Shown here in pieces: positions 23,635 through 33,300 of a DNA stretch of 34,080 bases. The position numbers and the translations under genes were made by a program. The notes under the pieces are model-generated. The model made no database searches. It saw nothing but the letters and a program-made list of their open reading frames with translations, and was not told the origin of the DNA. Source of the stretch: JAJYTL01 sp046705265 (GTDB lineage Bacteria > Pseudomonadota > Alphaproteobacteria > Ferrovibrionales > Ferrovibrionaceae); the NCBI GenBank assembly GCA_046705265.1, contig JBJKQL010000149.1, positions 1 to 34,080 on the forward strand, in the 5' to 3' direction. Each line of letters opens with the position of its first letter. Position 1 is the first letter of the stretch.

Positions 23635-25071
23635 CTACCCGGCACAGCAGGAAAGCATCGCGACGTTTTTGGAAAATCCGAGCGCCGCAATCTTCAAGGC
23701 TTCGACGGTGGTGAGATAGGGGAAGACCATCCCGGCGAGGTCGGCGACGGTCATCCCCGCTTTGATGGCGAGCGCCGCGGTCTGGATGCTGTCGCCCGCT
23801 TCCGGCGCCAATAGATGCGCGCCGATGAGCCGGCCGCTTTCCCGTTCCGCCACCAGCTTCACGAGCCCGCGCGTGTCGCGCGCGGCAAGCGCCCGCGGCA
23901 CCTGATCGAGGCCGATCAGCGAGGTCCGCGCCGCGAAGCCGGCGGCGCCCGCCGCCGCTTCGGTCAATCCCACCGTTGCCATCTGCGGATCCGTGAACAC
24001 GACTTCGGGCATGGCGGCGTTGTCGTAGCGGCGACCGTCGCCGTTCAAGGCGTTCTCGGCGGCGATCTTCCCGCCATAGGCTGCCATATAGACGAACATG
24101 TCGCGCCCGGTGACATCGCCGGCGGCATAGACGCCGGGCCGCGTGGTGCGTAACCAATCGTCGACCTGGATCGCGCCCCGCCCGTTCACTTCGATCCCCG
24201 CATCCGCAAGTCCGAGGCCTTCGGTGTTCGGCCGCCGGCCGGCCGCGACCAGGACGCGCTCCGCCGTGATCATCGTCTCCTCGCCATCCGCTTCGCGGAG
24301 GGCAAGTTCGATGCCGCTCGCCGACCTCTCTATCTTTTCATAGGCCACGCCGCAACGAACGCCGATCCCTTCGCCGCGAAGGTAGCGGGCGAGCATCTCG
24401 CCAATCTCGGGCTCGGCCCGCGGCAGGAGCCGCGAGCGGCAGAAGATGGTGACGGCGACGCCGGCACGGGCGAACATCTGCCCAAGCTCGCAGCCGACAA
24501 AACCGCCACCGATGACGAGAAGCGAGGCGGGCAGGCGATCGAACGCCAGGGCGCTCGCGCTGTCCGTCCATGGAACTGCATCAAGGCCCGGGATCCCCGG
24601 CAGGCGCGGCGAAGCGCCGGTCGCGATGATGATTTTGCCGGGCGTGATGCGCTCGCCGGCCACGGAGATTTCATTACCGCCGATCTGCGCCCGGCCTTCC
24701 CGGTATGCGACGTGGTCACCGTAAGCCTTGAGCACATCGACATATCGCGACTGCCGCAAGCCGGCCACCAAGGCGTCCTTTTGCGTGGCCAGCGCCGACC
24801 AATCGCGAAGCGTCACCGCGCCCTCGATGCCGGCAAAACGCGAAGCGGCACGTCCGCCATGAAGCGCGGCGGCAGCGCGGAGCAAGGTCTTCGAGGGCAC
24901 GCAGCCGGTATTGACGCAGGTGCCGCCGATCACGCCATGGCCGATCAAGGCGACGCGCGCGCCAAGCTCGGCTCCGCGGATCGCCGCAGCGAAGCCCGCC
25001 GAACCCGCGCCGATCACGGCGAGGTCCGGCGTCGCCGCATCACCCGCCCGGCAACAGTCGGGTGCCGTCAT
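23635..25071 (-). CDS. merA: mercuric reductase MerA (lacking N-terminal HMA domain)
   Basis: This is a 478-residue flavoprotein disulphide reductase that reduces Hg(II) to volatile Hg(0) with NADPH. FAD-binding 'GAGSAGFAAA' (about 21-30) is followed by the redox-active pair C52/C57 in 'GTCVNTGCVPSK'. NAD(P)-binding 'VIGGGFVGCELGQ' and the FAD 'VYAAGDVTGRD' motif follow. The C-terminus 'FPYLTTVEALKIA' ... 'MLSCCAG' has the vicinal Cys pair (C475, C476) that hands Hg(II) to the active site and is diagnostic for MerA over other family members. The ~70-residue NmerA metal-binding domain is missing, though a Cys-Cys sits at residues 6-7. ATG 25071 has GGAGG 9 nt upstream. The MerR-type promoter at 25150-25180 drives it. 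Confidence 0.93.
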   Translation of the reverse strand: MTAPDCCRAGDAATPDLAVIGAGSAGFAAAIRGAELGARVALIGHGVIGGTCVNTGCVPSKTLLRAAAALHGGRAASRFAGIEGAVTLRDWSALATQKDALVAGLRQSRYVDVLKAYGDHVAYREGRAQIGGNEISVAGERITPGKIIIATGASPRLPGIPGLDAVPWTDSASALAFDRLPASLLVIGGGFVGCELGQMFARAGVAVTIFCRSRLLPRAEPEIGEMLARYLRGEGIGVRCGVAYEKIERSASGIELALREADGEETMITAERVLVAAGRRPNTEGLGLADAGIEVNGRGAIQVDDWLRTTRPGVYAAGDVTGRDMFVYMAAYGGKIAAENALNGDGRRYDNAAMPEVVFTDPQMATVGLTEAAAGAAGFAARTSLIGLDQVPRALAARDTRGLVKLVAERESGRLIGAHLLAPEAGDSIQTAALAIKAGMTVADLAGMVFPYLTTVEALKIAALGFSKNVAMLSCCAG

Positions 25072-25149
25072 CGTTCATGTCCTCCGCAGTCAAACCGAGG
25101 CCGGCACGCGGCCTAGCCGTTGCTCTGCTCGCCGCCCAGCCCTACTGTC

Positions 25150-25180
25150 AGTCTAGGATCTGTAGTCGCTACAAGGTCAA
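25150..25180 (-). promoter_or_regulatory. MerR-type promoter/operator for merA (19-bp spacer)
   Basis: Reading the minus strand, TTGACC (25180-25175) and TAGACT (25155-25150) are separated by 19 bp instead of 17, the hallmark of MerR-family activated promoters. The spacer holds a perfect inverted repeat TGTAG-N3-CTACA (25161-25173 on the plus strand). MerR would bind here, repress without metal, and untwist the DNA to activate merA with Hg(II). merR starts 34 bp away on the other strand, so it is probably autoregulated from the same region. Confidence 0.88.
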
Positions 25181-25213
25181 GGCAGTTTCGGGCACGGGTT
25201 CACGAGGTTCGGG

Positions 25214-25678
25214 ATGAAGGCTGTCGCCAGCATGTCCATCGGCGCCCTGTCGCATGAAAGCGGCGTCAATATCGAGACCATCCGCTATTACGAAAAGGCC
25301 GCCGTCATGCCCAAACCGGCACGGAGCCGGAGCGGTTACCGCCTTTACGGGCCGGAGCATGTGAAGCGGCTGACCTTCGTCCGCCGTGGCCGCGAGCTTG
25401 GCTTCAGCCTCGATGCGCTGCGCGGGTTGCTTCGTCTCGTCGATGAGCACAATTACACCTGTGCCGAGGTGCATGCCATCGCCTCGGCGCATCTCGCGGA
25501 AATCGAACAGAAAATCGCGGACCTGACGCGCTTGCGACGGGTCATGGCCGGCATGGTGGCGCAATGCGCTCGCCATCGCGTCCCCGACTGCCCGGTGATC
25601 GATGCCTTGTTCCAGGCGGGGCCGCTTCCCGGCGCGCTTGAGCCCGCCCGCCGTCATCGCCGCTCCATCAAAGCCTAG
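25214..25678 (+). CDS. merR: MerR-family metal-responsive regulator, probable MerR
   Basis: This 154-residue regulator has an N-terminal winged HTH ('SIGALSHESGVNIETIRYYE', 'RSGYRLYGPEHVKRLTFVRR'), a dimerisation helix, and three cysteines placed like the Hg(II) ligands of MerR: C83 ('YTCAEV'), C118 ('AQCARH') and C126 ('DCPVID'). C118 and C126 are 8 residues apart, as in CueR, versus 9 in Tn501 MerR. The presence of Cys at position 83, where CueR has Ser, and the divergent merA argue for Hg(II). GAGG at 25204-25207 supports ATG 25214; an in-frame ATG at 25232 is the alternative. It is encoded divergently from merA across the shared operator. Confidence 0.87.
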   Translation: MKAVASMSIGALSHESGVNIETIRYYEKAAVMPKPARSRSGYRLYGPEHVKRLTFVRRGRELGFSLDALRGLLRLVDEHNYTCAEVHAIASAHLAEIEQKIADLTRLRRVMAGMVAQCARHRVPDCPVIDALFQAGPLPGALEPARRHRRSIKA

Positions 25679-25728
25679 CCGGTCGCCCCCAAGCGTCTGC
25701 CATGGCGACGACGGGGGGGCGTCGCGGC

Positions 25729-25747
25729 CGGCGCGCTTTGCGCGCCG
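25729..25747. other. perfect 8-bp GC hairpin between merR and the Lhr gene
   Basis: CGGCGCGC (25729-25736), TTT loop, GCGCGCCG (25740-25747). It follows merR by 50 bp and could stall transcription from it, but it has no U-run on the plus strand and overlaps the proposed -35 hexamer of the next gene. Confidence 0.45.
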
Positions 25748-25767
25748 CGCGCCGCAGCCTATATAAT
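25738..25767 (+). promoter_or_regulatory. candidate promoter for the Lhr helicase gene
   Basis: A consensus TATAAT (25762-25767) lies 18 bp after TTGCGC (25738-25743). Transcription would start near 25774, leaving a leader of about 25 nt before the proposed CTG start at 25800 and its GAGG (25788-25791). TATAAT stands out in a very GC-rich stretch. Confidence 0.5.
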
Positions 25768-25799
25768 GGAGGTCCGCGATTTCGCCTGAGGTTGCTAAC

Positions 25800-28700
25800 C
25801 TGACCTCGACCTTTCATCCTGCGGTTGCGACGTGGTTCGCCCGCCATTTCCCGGCCCCAACCGCGGCGCAGACCGAGGCCTGGCCCGCGATCCAGCAAAA
25901 CCGGCCGGTGCTGATCGCCGCGCCCACGGGCTCGGGCAAGACCCTCGCCGCCTTCCTTGCCGCGATCGACGCGCTGATCCGGGAAGGTCTCGAAGGGCGG
26001 CTTCGGGACGAGACGCAGATCGTCTACGTCTCGCCGCTCAAGGCACTTTCCAACGACATCCGGAAGAATCTCGAAATTCCGGTGGCCGGCATTCGCGAGA
26101 TGCTCCGTGCGCAGGGTTTGCCGGACGTCGAGATCCGGACCTGGGTGCGCACCGGCGATACCCCGCCGGGGGAGCGCGAACGCATGCGCCGCCGGCCGCC
26201 GCATATCGTCGTCACCACGCCGGAATCGCTTTACATCCTGCTCGGTTCCGATTCCGGCCGCGCGATGCTGGCGACAACGCGGACGGTCATCGTCGACGAG
26301 ATTCACGCACTGGCACCGACCAAACGCGGCGTGCATCTCGCGTTGTCGCTTGAGCGGCTCGACGCACTTTGCGGCCGACGCTTGCTCCGGATCGGCTTGT
26401 CCGCGACGCAAAAGCCGATCGAGAAGGTGGCGCGGTTCCTGATCGGCGCTGACAGGCCGTCCGCCGCCTGCCGGATCATCGATACGGGCCATCGCCGTGC
26501 TCGCGATCTTGCCCTCGAGTTGCCACCGGCGCCGCTCGACGCGGTGATGTCGGGCGAGGTCTGGGAGCAGGTCTATGATCGGCTGGCGCGTCTGATCGAG
26601 GGGCATCGCACGACACTGATCTTCGTCAATACGCGCCGTCTGGTCGAGCGGGTGACGCGACAGCTGTCGGAACGCATCGGAGGCGACCATATCGCCGCCC
26701 ATCACGGCAGCCTTGCCAAGGAGAAGCGGTTCGATGCCGAACAGCGGCTGAAGCACGGCAAGCTCAAGGCCTTGGTCGCGACGGCGTCGCTCGAGCTCGG
26801 CATCGATATCGGCGAGATCGATCTGGTCTGCCAGCTCGGCTCGCCGCGCTCGATCGCGAGCTTCCTGCAACGCGTCGGCCGCTCGGGTCACGCCGTCGAT
26901 GGCACGCCGAAGGGCCGTTTGTTCCCGCTGTCGCGCGATGAACTCGTCGAATGTACGGCCTTGCTCGACAGCGTCCGTCGTGGCGAGCTCGACCGGCTAA
27001 CCATCCCTGGCCGGCCGCTCGACGTCCTGGCGCAGCAGATTGTCGCCGAGGTCGCGGCCAAGGAATGGGGCGAGGACGCCCTCTATGCAATGATCCGCCG
27101 CGCCTCACCCTATCACGACCTCACTCGGGCGGACTTCGACACGGTGGTGACGATGCTGGCAGAGGGCTTCACCACCCGGCGCGGCCGGCGCGGGGCGTTG
27201 ATCCACCACGACGCGGTCAACCGTGCGCTGCGCGGCCGGCGCGGGGCGCGGCTGACGGCGTTGACCTCGGGTGGGACGATTCCCGACACCGCCGACTATC
27301 AAGTTCTACTGGAGCCGGAAAACCAGATCATCGGCACGGTGAACGAGGATTTCGCGGTCGAGAGCCTAGCCGGCGATGTCTTTCAGCTTGGCAACAACGC
27401 CTACCGCATCCTGCGCTCGGAACGGGGCGTCGTTCGCGTGGCGGATGCCGAGGGCATGGCACCCAACATTCCGTTCTGGCTGGGCGAAGCGCCGGGCAGA
27501 AGCGATGAACTATCGCAATCGGTCTCGCGTCTGCGCGCCGATATGGCCGCGCATCTTGCCGCCGCGCCGGACGGCGCGACGGCGCTGCGCTGGTTGCGAG
27601 AGGAGCACGGCCTTGGGGAACCCGCCGCGTCGCAATTGACGGAGTATCTCGCCGCGGCTCACGCCGCGTTTGGTGCGCTGCCGACGCAGGACACGCTCGT
27701 CTTCGAGCGCTTTTTCGATGAAGCCGGCGGCATGCAACTCGTGATCCATTCGCCCTATGGCAGCCGCATCAATCGCGCGTGGGGCTTGGCGCTGCGCAAG
27801 CGCTTCTGCCGCAAATTCAATTTCGAGCTGCAAGCGGCCGCGACCGAGGATCACATCGCGCTCTCGCTCACCGCCGCACACAGCTTCGACTTGGCCGAAG
27901 TCGCACGTTATCTGAACTCCGCGAGCGTCAAAACCCTCCTGATCCAGGCTCTGCTCGATGCCCCGATGTTCATCACGCGCTGGCGCTGGGTTGCGGGCGT
28001 GTCCTTGGCGTTGCCGCGTTTCCGCGGCGGCAAGAAAGTGCCGCCCCAGCTCGTGCGCATGCATGCCGAGGACCTGGTCGGCGTGGTTTTCCCCGATCAG
28101 ATCGCCTGCGCCGAGAATCTGCCGGGCGACCGCGAGATTCCCGATCATCCCCTGGTCAACCAGACGATCGAGGATTGCCTGACCGACGCCATGGATATCG
28201 AGGGGCTCGATCGGCTGCTCAAGGCGCTCGAGGCTGGCGCCATCCGCGTGGTCGCCCGCGATCTCACCGAACCGTCGCCGCTCGCGCTTGAAGCCATGGC
28301 GGCGCGGCCCTATGCCTTCCTCGACGACGCCCCACTGGAAGAGCGTCGGACCCAGGCCGTGATGGCTCGCCGCTGGCTGGCGCCCGAGACTGCGGCCGAG
28401 ATCGGCCGGCTCGACGCCGAGGCGGTCGCACGGGTAAGGGCCGAGACTTGGCCCGACGCCCAGAACGCCGATGAGCTGCACGACTCGCTCGTTTGGCTCG
28501 GCTTCATGACCGCCGACGAAATCAGCGCCGAGCCCAGCTGGGGCGCATGGTTCGGCCAGCTCACCCGCGACAGGCGCGCAACATGTTTACGGCTGCCCCA
28601 TGCGACACTTTATCTCGCCGCCGAGCGCCTGATGCAATTCCAGGCCCTTTGGCCCACGGCAACGCGCGAGCCCGCGATCGCGCCGCCGGCAAAAGAGACT

Positions 28701-30149
28701 GGGCAGCCTTGGTCGCCGGAGGAGGCGCTACTCGAAATTCTGCGGGGCAGGCTCGAAGGGCTGGGGCCTGTGACACGCGAGATGCTCGCCGCGCCGCTTG
28801 ATCGGCCCTCGGCGGATGTCGACGCCGCGCTCGCCGCGCTCGAAAGCGAGGGTTTCGCCTTACGCGGCCGCTTCTCGCCAACGGCAACGGTCGAGGAATG
28901 GTGCGAACGGCGGCTGCTCGCGCGCATCCATCGCTACACGATGAAACGCCTGCGCGCCGAGATCGAGCCGGTGGCTGCGCGCGACTTCCTGCGCTTTCTC
29001 TGTCAATGGCAACGCGTCGAGCCCGATCAACGCATGGAAGGGCCAGACGCGGTCGAGGCCGTCCTCGCCCAGCTCGAAGGCTTCGAAGCGCCGGCCGGTG
29101 CCTGGGAGAGCGAGATCCTGCCGGCGCGCATTATTGGCTATGACCCGGCATGGCTGGATGACCTGTGTCTTTCGGGCCGCGTCGCGTGGATGCGGTTCCG
29201 GCAACGCGATAGACAATCGAACGGGGGCGAACGTGCGGCATCGCCGCTGCGCACGACTCCGATCACGCTTCTGGCCCGCCGCCACGCGGCCCATTGGCTG
29301 TCGCTCGCACCCATGACGGACACGGCACGCCCCGGTACGCGGGCGCAAGCGGTCCTCGACTATATCCGCGCGCATGGCGCGTCCTTCTTCGACGAACTGA
29401 TGGAGGGCACCGGCCTGCTTCGCCCCGAAGCCGAGGATGCGCTCGCCGAGCTGGTTGCGCTCGGCATCGTCAATGCCGACAGCTTTGCCGGATTGCGCGC
29501 GCTGCTCGCTCCTGCTGATCAGCGACGCTCAAGCGTCGGGCGTCGGCACCACAGCGCGGCTTTCGGCATGGAACATGCCGGGCGCTGGGCACTCATGCGG
29601 CGCACCGCGCGAACGCGCGACCAAAGTGGATCGCGGCGGGACACCGAGGCCACTGAGTATGTCGCGAGCATCCTGCTGCGCCGCTATGGGGTCGTTTTCT
29701 GGCGCCTGCTTGAGCGCGAAGCGGCTTGGCTGCCGCCCTGGCGCGAGCTGTTGCGCGTCTATCGCCGCTTCGAGGCGCGCGGCGACATCCGGGGTGGCCG
29801 CTTCGTCGCCGGCTTCTCGGGCGAGCAGTTCGCGTTGCCCGAGGCGATCGGCGCGCTGCGCGAGGTCCGGCGCAAACAGGGCTCGGGCGCGTGGATCTCG
29901 GTCTCGGGCGCGGATCCGCTCAACCTCGCCGGCAGCGTGACTCCAGGCACGAAACTGCCGGCTCTCACCACCAACCGCCTGCTCTATCTCGACGGCTTGC
30001 CGGTGGCATTTTTTTTGGGCGGCGAGGTACGTTTTCTCGAGAAGCTCGATGCCGGCGATGAATGGCAGGCGCAGAAGGCCTTGCTGCGCAGCGCGTCGGG
30101 CCGCTCCGCGTCGAGGCCGCCCGGCCGCACCACCGCTATTTCAGAATAG
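25800..30149 (+). CDS. lhr: Lhr, large superfamily 2 DNA helicase
   Basis: This is a 1449-residue Lhr-type helicase that translocates 3' to 5' on single-stranded DNA and acts in DNA repair. The RecA-like core has Walker A 'PTGSGKT' (42-48), 'DEIH' (166-169), the motif III-like 'GLSATQ', and 'QRVGRSGHA' (motif VI). Next come the winged-helix and beta-barrel Lhr-core region and a long C-terminal domain of ~500 residues found in full-length bacterial Lhr (E. coli Lhr is about 1,540 aa). The upstream residues 'FHPAVATWFARHFPAPTAAQ' are the family's Q-motif-like N-terminus, but no ATG, GTG or TTG precedes them in frame (stop at 25764-25766). CTG 25800 (GAGG 8 nt upstream) or ATT 25779 (GGAGG upstream) must initiate, or the first GTG at 25908 gives a protein lacking 36 residues. 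Confidence 0.9.
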   Translation: MTSTFHPAVATWFARHFPAPTAAQTEAWPAIQQNRPVLIAAPTGSGKTLAAFLAAIDALIREGLEGRLRDETQIVYVSPLKALSNDIRKNLEIPVAGIREMLRAQGLPDVEIRTWVRTGDTPPGERERMRRRPPHIVVTTPESLYILLGSDSGRAMLATTRTVIVDEIHALAPTKRGVHLALSLERLDALCGRRLLRIGLSATQKPIEKVARFLIGADRPSAACRIIDTGHRRARDLALELPPAPLDAVMSGEVWEQVYDRLARLIEGHRTTLIFVNTRRLVERVTRQLSERIGGDHIAAHHGSLAKEKRFDAEQRLKHGKLKALVATASLELGIDIGEIDLVCQLGSPRSIASFLQRVGRSGHAVDGTPKGRLFPLSRDELVECTALLDSVRRGELDRLTIPGRPLDVLAQQIVAEVAAKEWGEDALYAMIRRASPYHDLTRADFDTVVTMLAEGFTTRRGRRGALIHHDAVNRALRGRRGARLTALTSGGTIPDTADYQVLLEPENQIIGTVNEDFAVESLAGDVFQLGNNAYRILRSERGVVRVADAEGMAPNIPFWLGEAPGRSDELSQSVSRLRADMAAHLAAAPDGATALRWLREEHGLGEPAASQLTEYLAAAHAAFGALPTQDTLVFERFFDEAGGMQLVIHSPYGSRINRAWGLALRKRFCRKFNFELQAAATEDHIALSLTAAHSFDLAEVARYLNSASVKTLLIQALLDAPMFITRWRWVAGVSLALPRFRGGKKVPPQLVRMHAEDLVGVVFPDQIACAENLPGDREIPDHPLVNQTIEDCLTDAMDIEGLDRLLKALEAGAIRVVARDLTEPSPLALEAMAARPYAFLDDAPLEERRTQAVMARRWLAPETAAEIGRLDAEAVARVRAETWPDAQNADELHDSLVWLGFMTADEISAEPSWGAWFGQLTRDRRATCLRLPHATLYLAAERLMQFQALWPTATREPAIAPPAKETGQPWSPEEALLEILRGRLEGLGPVTREMLAAPLDRPSADVDAALAALESEGFALRGRFSPTATVEEWCERRLLARIHRYTMKRLRAEIEPVAARDFLRFLCQWQRVEPDQRMEGPDAVEAVLAQLEGFEAPAGAWESEILPARIIGYDPAWLDDLCLSGRVAWMRFRQRDRQSNGGERAASPLRTTPITLLARRHAAHWLSLAPMTDTARPGTRAQAVLDYIRAHGASFFDELMEGTGLLRPEAEDALAELVALGIVNADSFAGLRALLAPADQRRSSVGRRHHSAAFGMEHAGRWALMRRTARTRDQSGSRRDTEATEYVASILLRRYGVVFWRLLEREAAWLPPWRELLRVYRRFEARGDIRGGRFVAGFSGEQFALPEAIGALREVRRKQGSGAWISVSGADPLNLAGSVTPGTKLPALTTNRLLYLDGLPVAFFLGGEVRFLEKLDAGDEWQAQKALLRSASGRSASRPPGRTTAISE

Positions 30150-30364
30150 CCCGATCTCCTTACGCCGGATCGAGAAAGGCCGGACGCGTCCCGTGTTCCG
30201 ATTGCGGCATTTGCATCCCGCAGCGGCACGGCCGAAAGAAAAAATCGGAATCAACGGAGCGCGAGAGACGATCTGAGGCCGGCGAAGCTTTGAATTTGAC
30301 ATTTGATATCGATGTCTGCCGCAATCGGGAATCAAATGGAAAATTCGCTCCACTAGGGGGCTCG

Positions 30365-33300
30365 ATGCTGTTCCACGCCGACCTGCACATCCATTCCAAA
30401 TATTCGCGGGCGACGAGCCGCGATCTTGATCTTGAGCACCTCGCCTGGTGGGCGATGCGCAAAGGCATCACCGTGGTCGGCTCGGGCGATTTCACGCATC
30501 CGGCTTGGCGCGCCGAAATTAAGGAGAAGCTTATCCCGGCCGAGCCTGGCCTTTTTCGTCTGAAGCCGGATATCGAGAAGGAGATCGCACGCCGCTTGCC
30601 CACGCCGGCCGAGGGCCCGGTGCGGTTCATGCTCTCGGTCGAAATCTCGACGATCTACAAGAAGGGTGACCGGACGCGCAAAATCCATCACCTTCTCTAC
30701 GCGCCGGGCTTCGAGGCAGCGGACCGCATCACGGCAAAGCTCGCGCAGATCGGCAATATCGCGTCCGACGGCCGCCCGATCCTCGGTCTCGATTCGCGCA
30801 ATCTGCTCGAGATCACGCTGGAATCGAGCCAAGGCGCCTATCTCGTGCCGGCCCATATCTGGACACCTTGGTTCGCCGTGCTGGGATCGCAGTCGGGCTT
30901 CAATTCGATCACTGAATGCTACGGCGATCTTGCGCCGCACATCTTCGCGATCGAGACCGGGCTCTCGTCCGATCCACCGATGAATTGGCGTCTTTCCCTT
31001 CTCGACCGGTTTCGCTTGGTCTCGAATTCCGATGCGCATTCGCCGGGCAAGCTCGGCCGCGAGACCACGCGGTTCGATTGCGATCTTGATTATTTCACGA
31101 TTCGCAAAGCGCTCGAGACCGGCCAGGGCTATGCCGGAACCGTGGAATTCTTTCCCGAGGAAGGAAAATACCATCTCGACGGCCACCGAAAATGGGAGGC
31201 GCGGCTGACGCCCAAGGAAACGCTCGAGAATGGCGGGCTGTGTCCCGTCTGCGGCAAGCCGGTGACGGTCGGCGTGCTGCACCGGGTCGATACGCTCGCG
31301 GATCGCGACGACGATCAAGCCCCGCCGCCGACGGCCGGCGCGGTATCCAACTTGGTGCCGTTGCCGGAAATTCTTTCCGAAATCGCGGTAAGCGGGCCCC
31401 AGAGCAAGACGGTCGCGCGGTATTACGACCGCTTGATCTCGACGCTCGGGCCGGAACTCTGGATTCTGCAATCGGCACCAGTCGAGGAAATCGCTCGCGC
31501 CGATTCCTCGTTATTTGTCGAGGCGATCAGGCGCCTGCGCGCCGGCCAGGTGATTCGCGACGCCGGCTATGACGGCGAATATGGCGGGATTCGCCTGTTC
31601 GAAGATCACGAATTGCGGCGGGCGACGGCCGGTAGCGTTTTGTTCGATATTCCGCCCGCACGACCGAAACCGGCTTTGGTCGACGCCGGAACGCCCGCGA
31701 CGCCGCCCGCGAAAGCAGCAAAAGGAAAAGCCGGCGAACCCGCACGCCGCGGCGCGCCGGAAACAAAAGCCGAGACCGACCCCCTTGCCGGTTCCGGCAT
31801 ACTTGCTGCGCTCGACGGCGACCAACGCGCGGCAGCCGAGATCATCGCCGGGCCGCTTTCGATCGTTGCCGGACCGGGCTCGGGCAAGACGCGCGTCCTC
31901 ACGCACCGCATCGCGCATCTCGTGGCAGAATGTGGGATGCTCGTCGAGGCTTGCCTTGCGATCACCTTCACCCGCCGCGCTGCCGCGGAATTGCGCGAAA
32001 GGCTGGCGGGGCTCCTGTCGCGCACGGGAGATCGCGTTCCAATCCATACCTTTCATTCGCTGGGTCTTGATATCCTGCGTGAGCAAATGGGGACCGTCGG
32101 CCTTCATCGCGGCTTTCGCGTCGCGAGCGAGCAAGACCGTATCGGTGCCCTGGCAGAAACTCTCGACGTTCCGAAGCGGCGCGCTCAAGCCCTGCTCCGC
32201 ACGATCTCGAAATCGAAGCGCGTGCTGTCGCCGGCCGATACCGATGCTTCCGCCGCGAGGACCGCGTACCAGAACATGCTCGCCTTGCACAACTGGATCG
32301 ATTTCGACGATTTGATCGGCCTCGCGTTCCGCGCCCTCTCGGACGATGCTGCCGTCGCTGCCCTCTATCAAAGCCGCTTTCGCTGGATTTCGGTCGACGA
32401 ATTCCAGGACGTCGACGAACAGCAATACCGATTGCTGCGCCTGATCGCGCCCCCGGGCTCCGCCAATCTTTGCGTCATCGGCGATCCGGACCAGGCGATC
32501 TACGGCTTCCGCGGCGCCGGTGCCTCGTGCTTCGACCGTTTCGGTGCGGATTATCCCGATGCGAAGACGCTCGTCCTCAAGCGCAATTACCGTTCGAGCG
32601 GCACAATCGTCGCTGCTTCCGCGCAGGTCATCAACGGCACCGAGGCGGAGTTATCCGCCGACGCGATCGTGCGCAACATACAGGAGCGCATCATTATTCA
32701 CGCCGCGCCCACCGAACGTGCCGAGGCCGAATTCGTGGTGCATGGCATCGAGCAAATGATCGGCGGCCACAGCTTCTTTTCGATCGACAGCGGGCGCACC
32801 GGCGACTCTCTCACGAGCCGCTTCTCCTTCGCCGATTTCGCCGTCCTCTATCGGACGGATGCACAATCGACGGCTCTTATCGAGGCTTTTGCGCGCTCCG
32901 GAATGCCGTTCCAGAAAGCATCGCAGTCTCCCTTCACGAGCGATCCAATCGCGCAACGCCTGCTGCATGAAACCACCATCCTATGCGAGCCTGGATCAAG
33001 GGCCGAAGCGTTCAGAGCCGCGCTGACATCGGCGGCCGAGCGACTTGCCGGCTCCGCCAATGCGGTCGATCGCATGACGATCAACACCGCGCAGCAACGC
33101 CTCATGGCGATCGCCGAAAGCTGCGCGCACGACCCGTTGCGTTTTTTCGACGCGGCAGCCCTGGCGAGCGAGACGGATTTCTGGGATCCGCGCGCCGATC
33201 GCGTGTCGCTTCTGACCCTGCATGCCTCGAAGGGCCTCGAGTTCCCCGTCGTCTTCATTGTCGGCTGCGAGGACGGGGTCTTACCGTTTTATTGGGGCGA

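Noticed and set aside
30062..30364. In-frame extension of the EndoQ-UvrD gene upstream of 30365, including a CSDCGIC stretch that looks like a cysteine motif
   Set aside because: It overlaps the Lhr 3' end and its residues are basic and low in structure. The PHP domain starts immediately at 30365 with a good AGGGGG, so the CxxCxxC is taken as coincidence.
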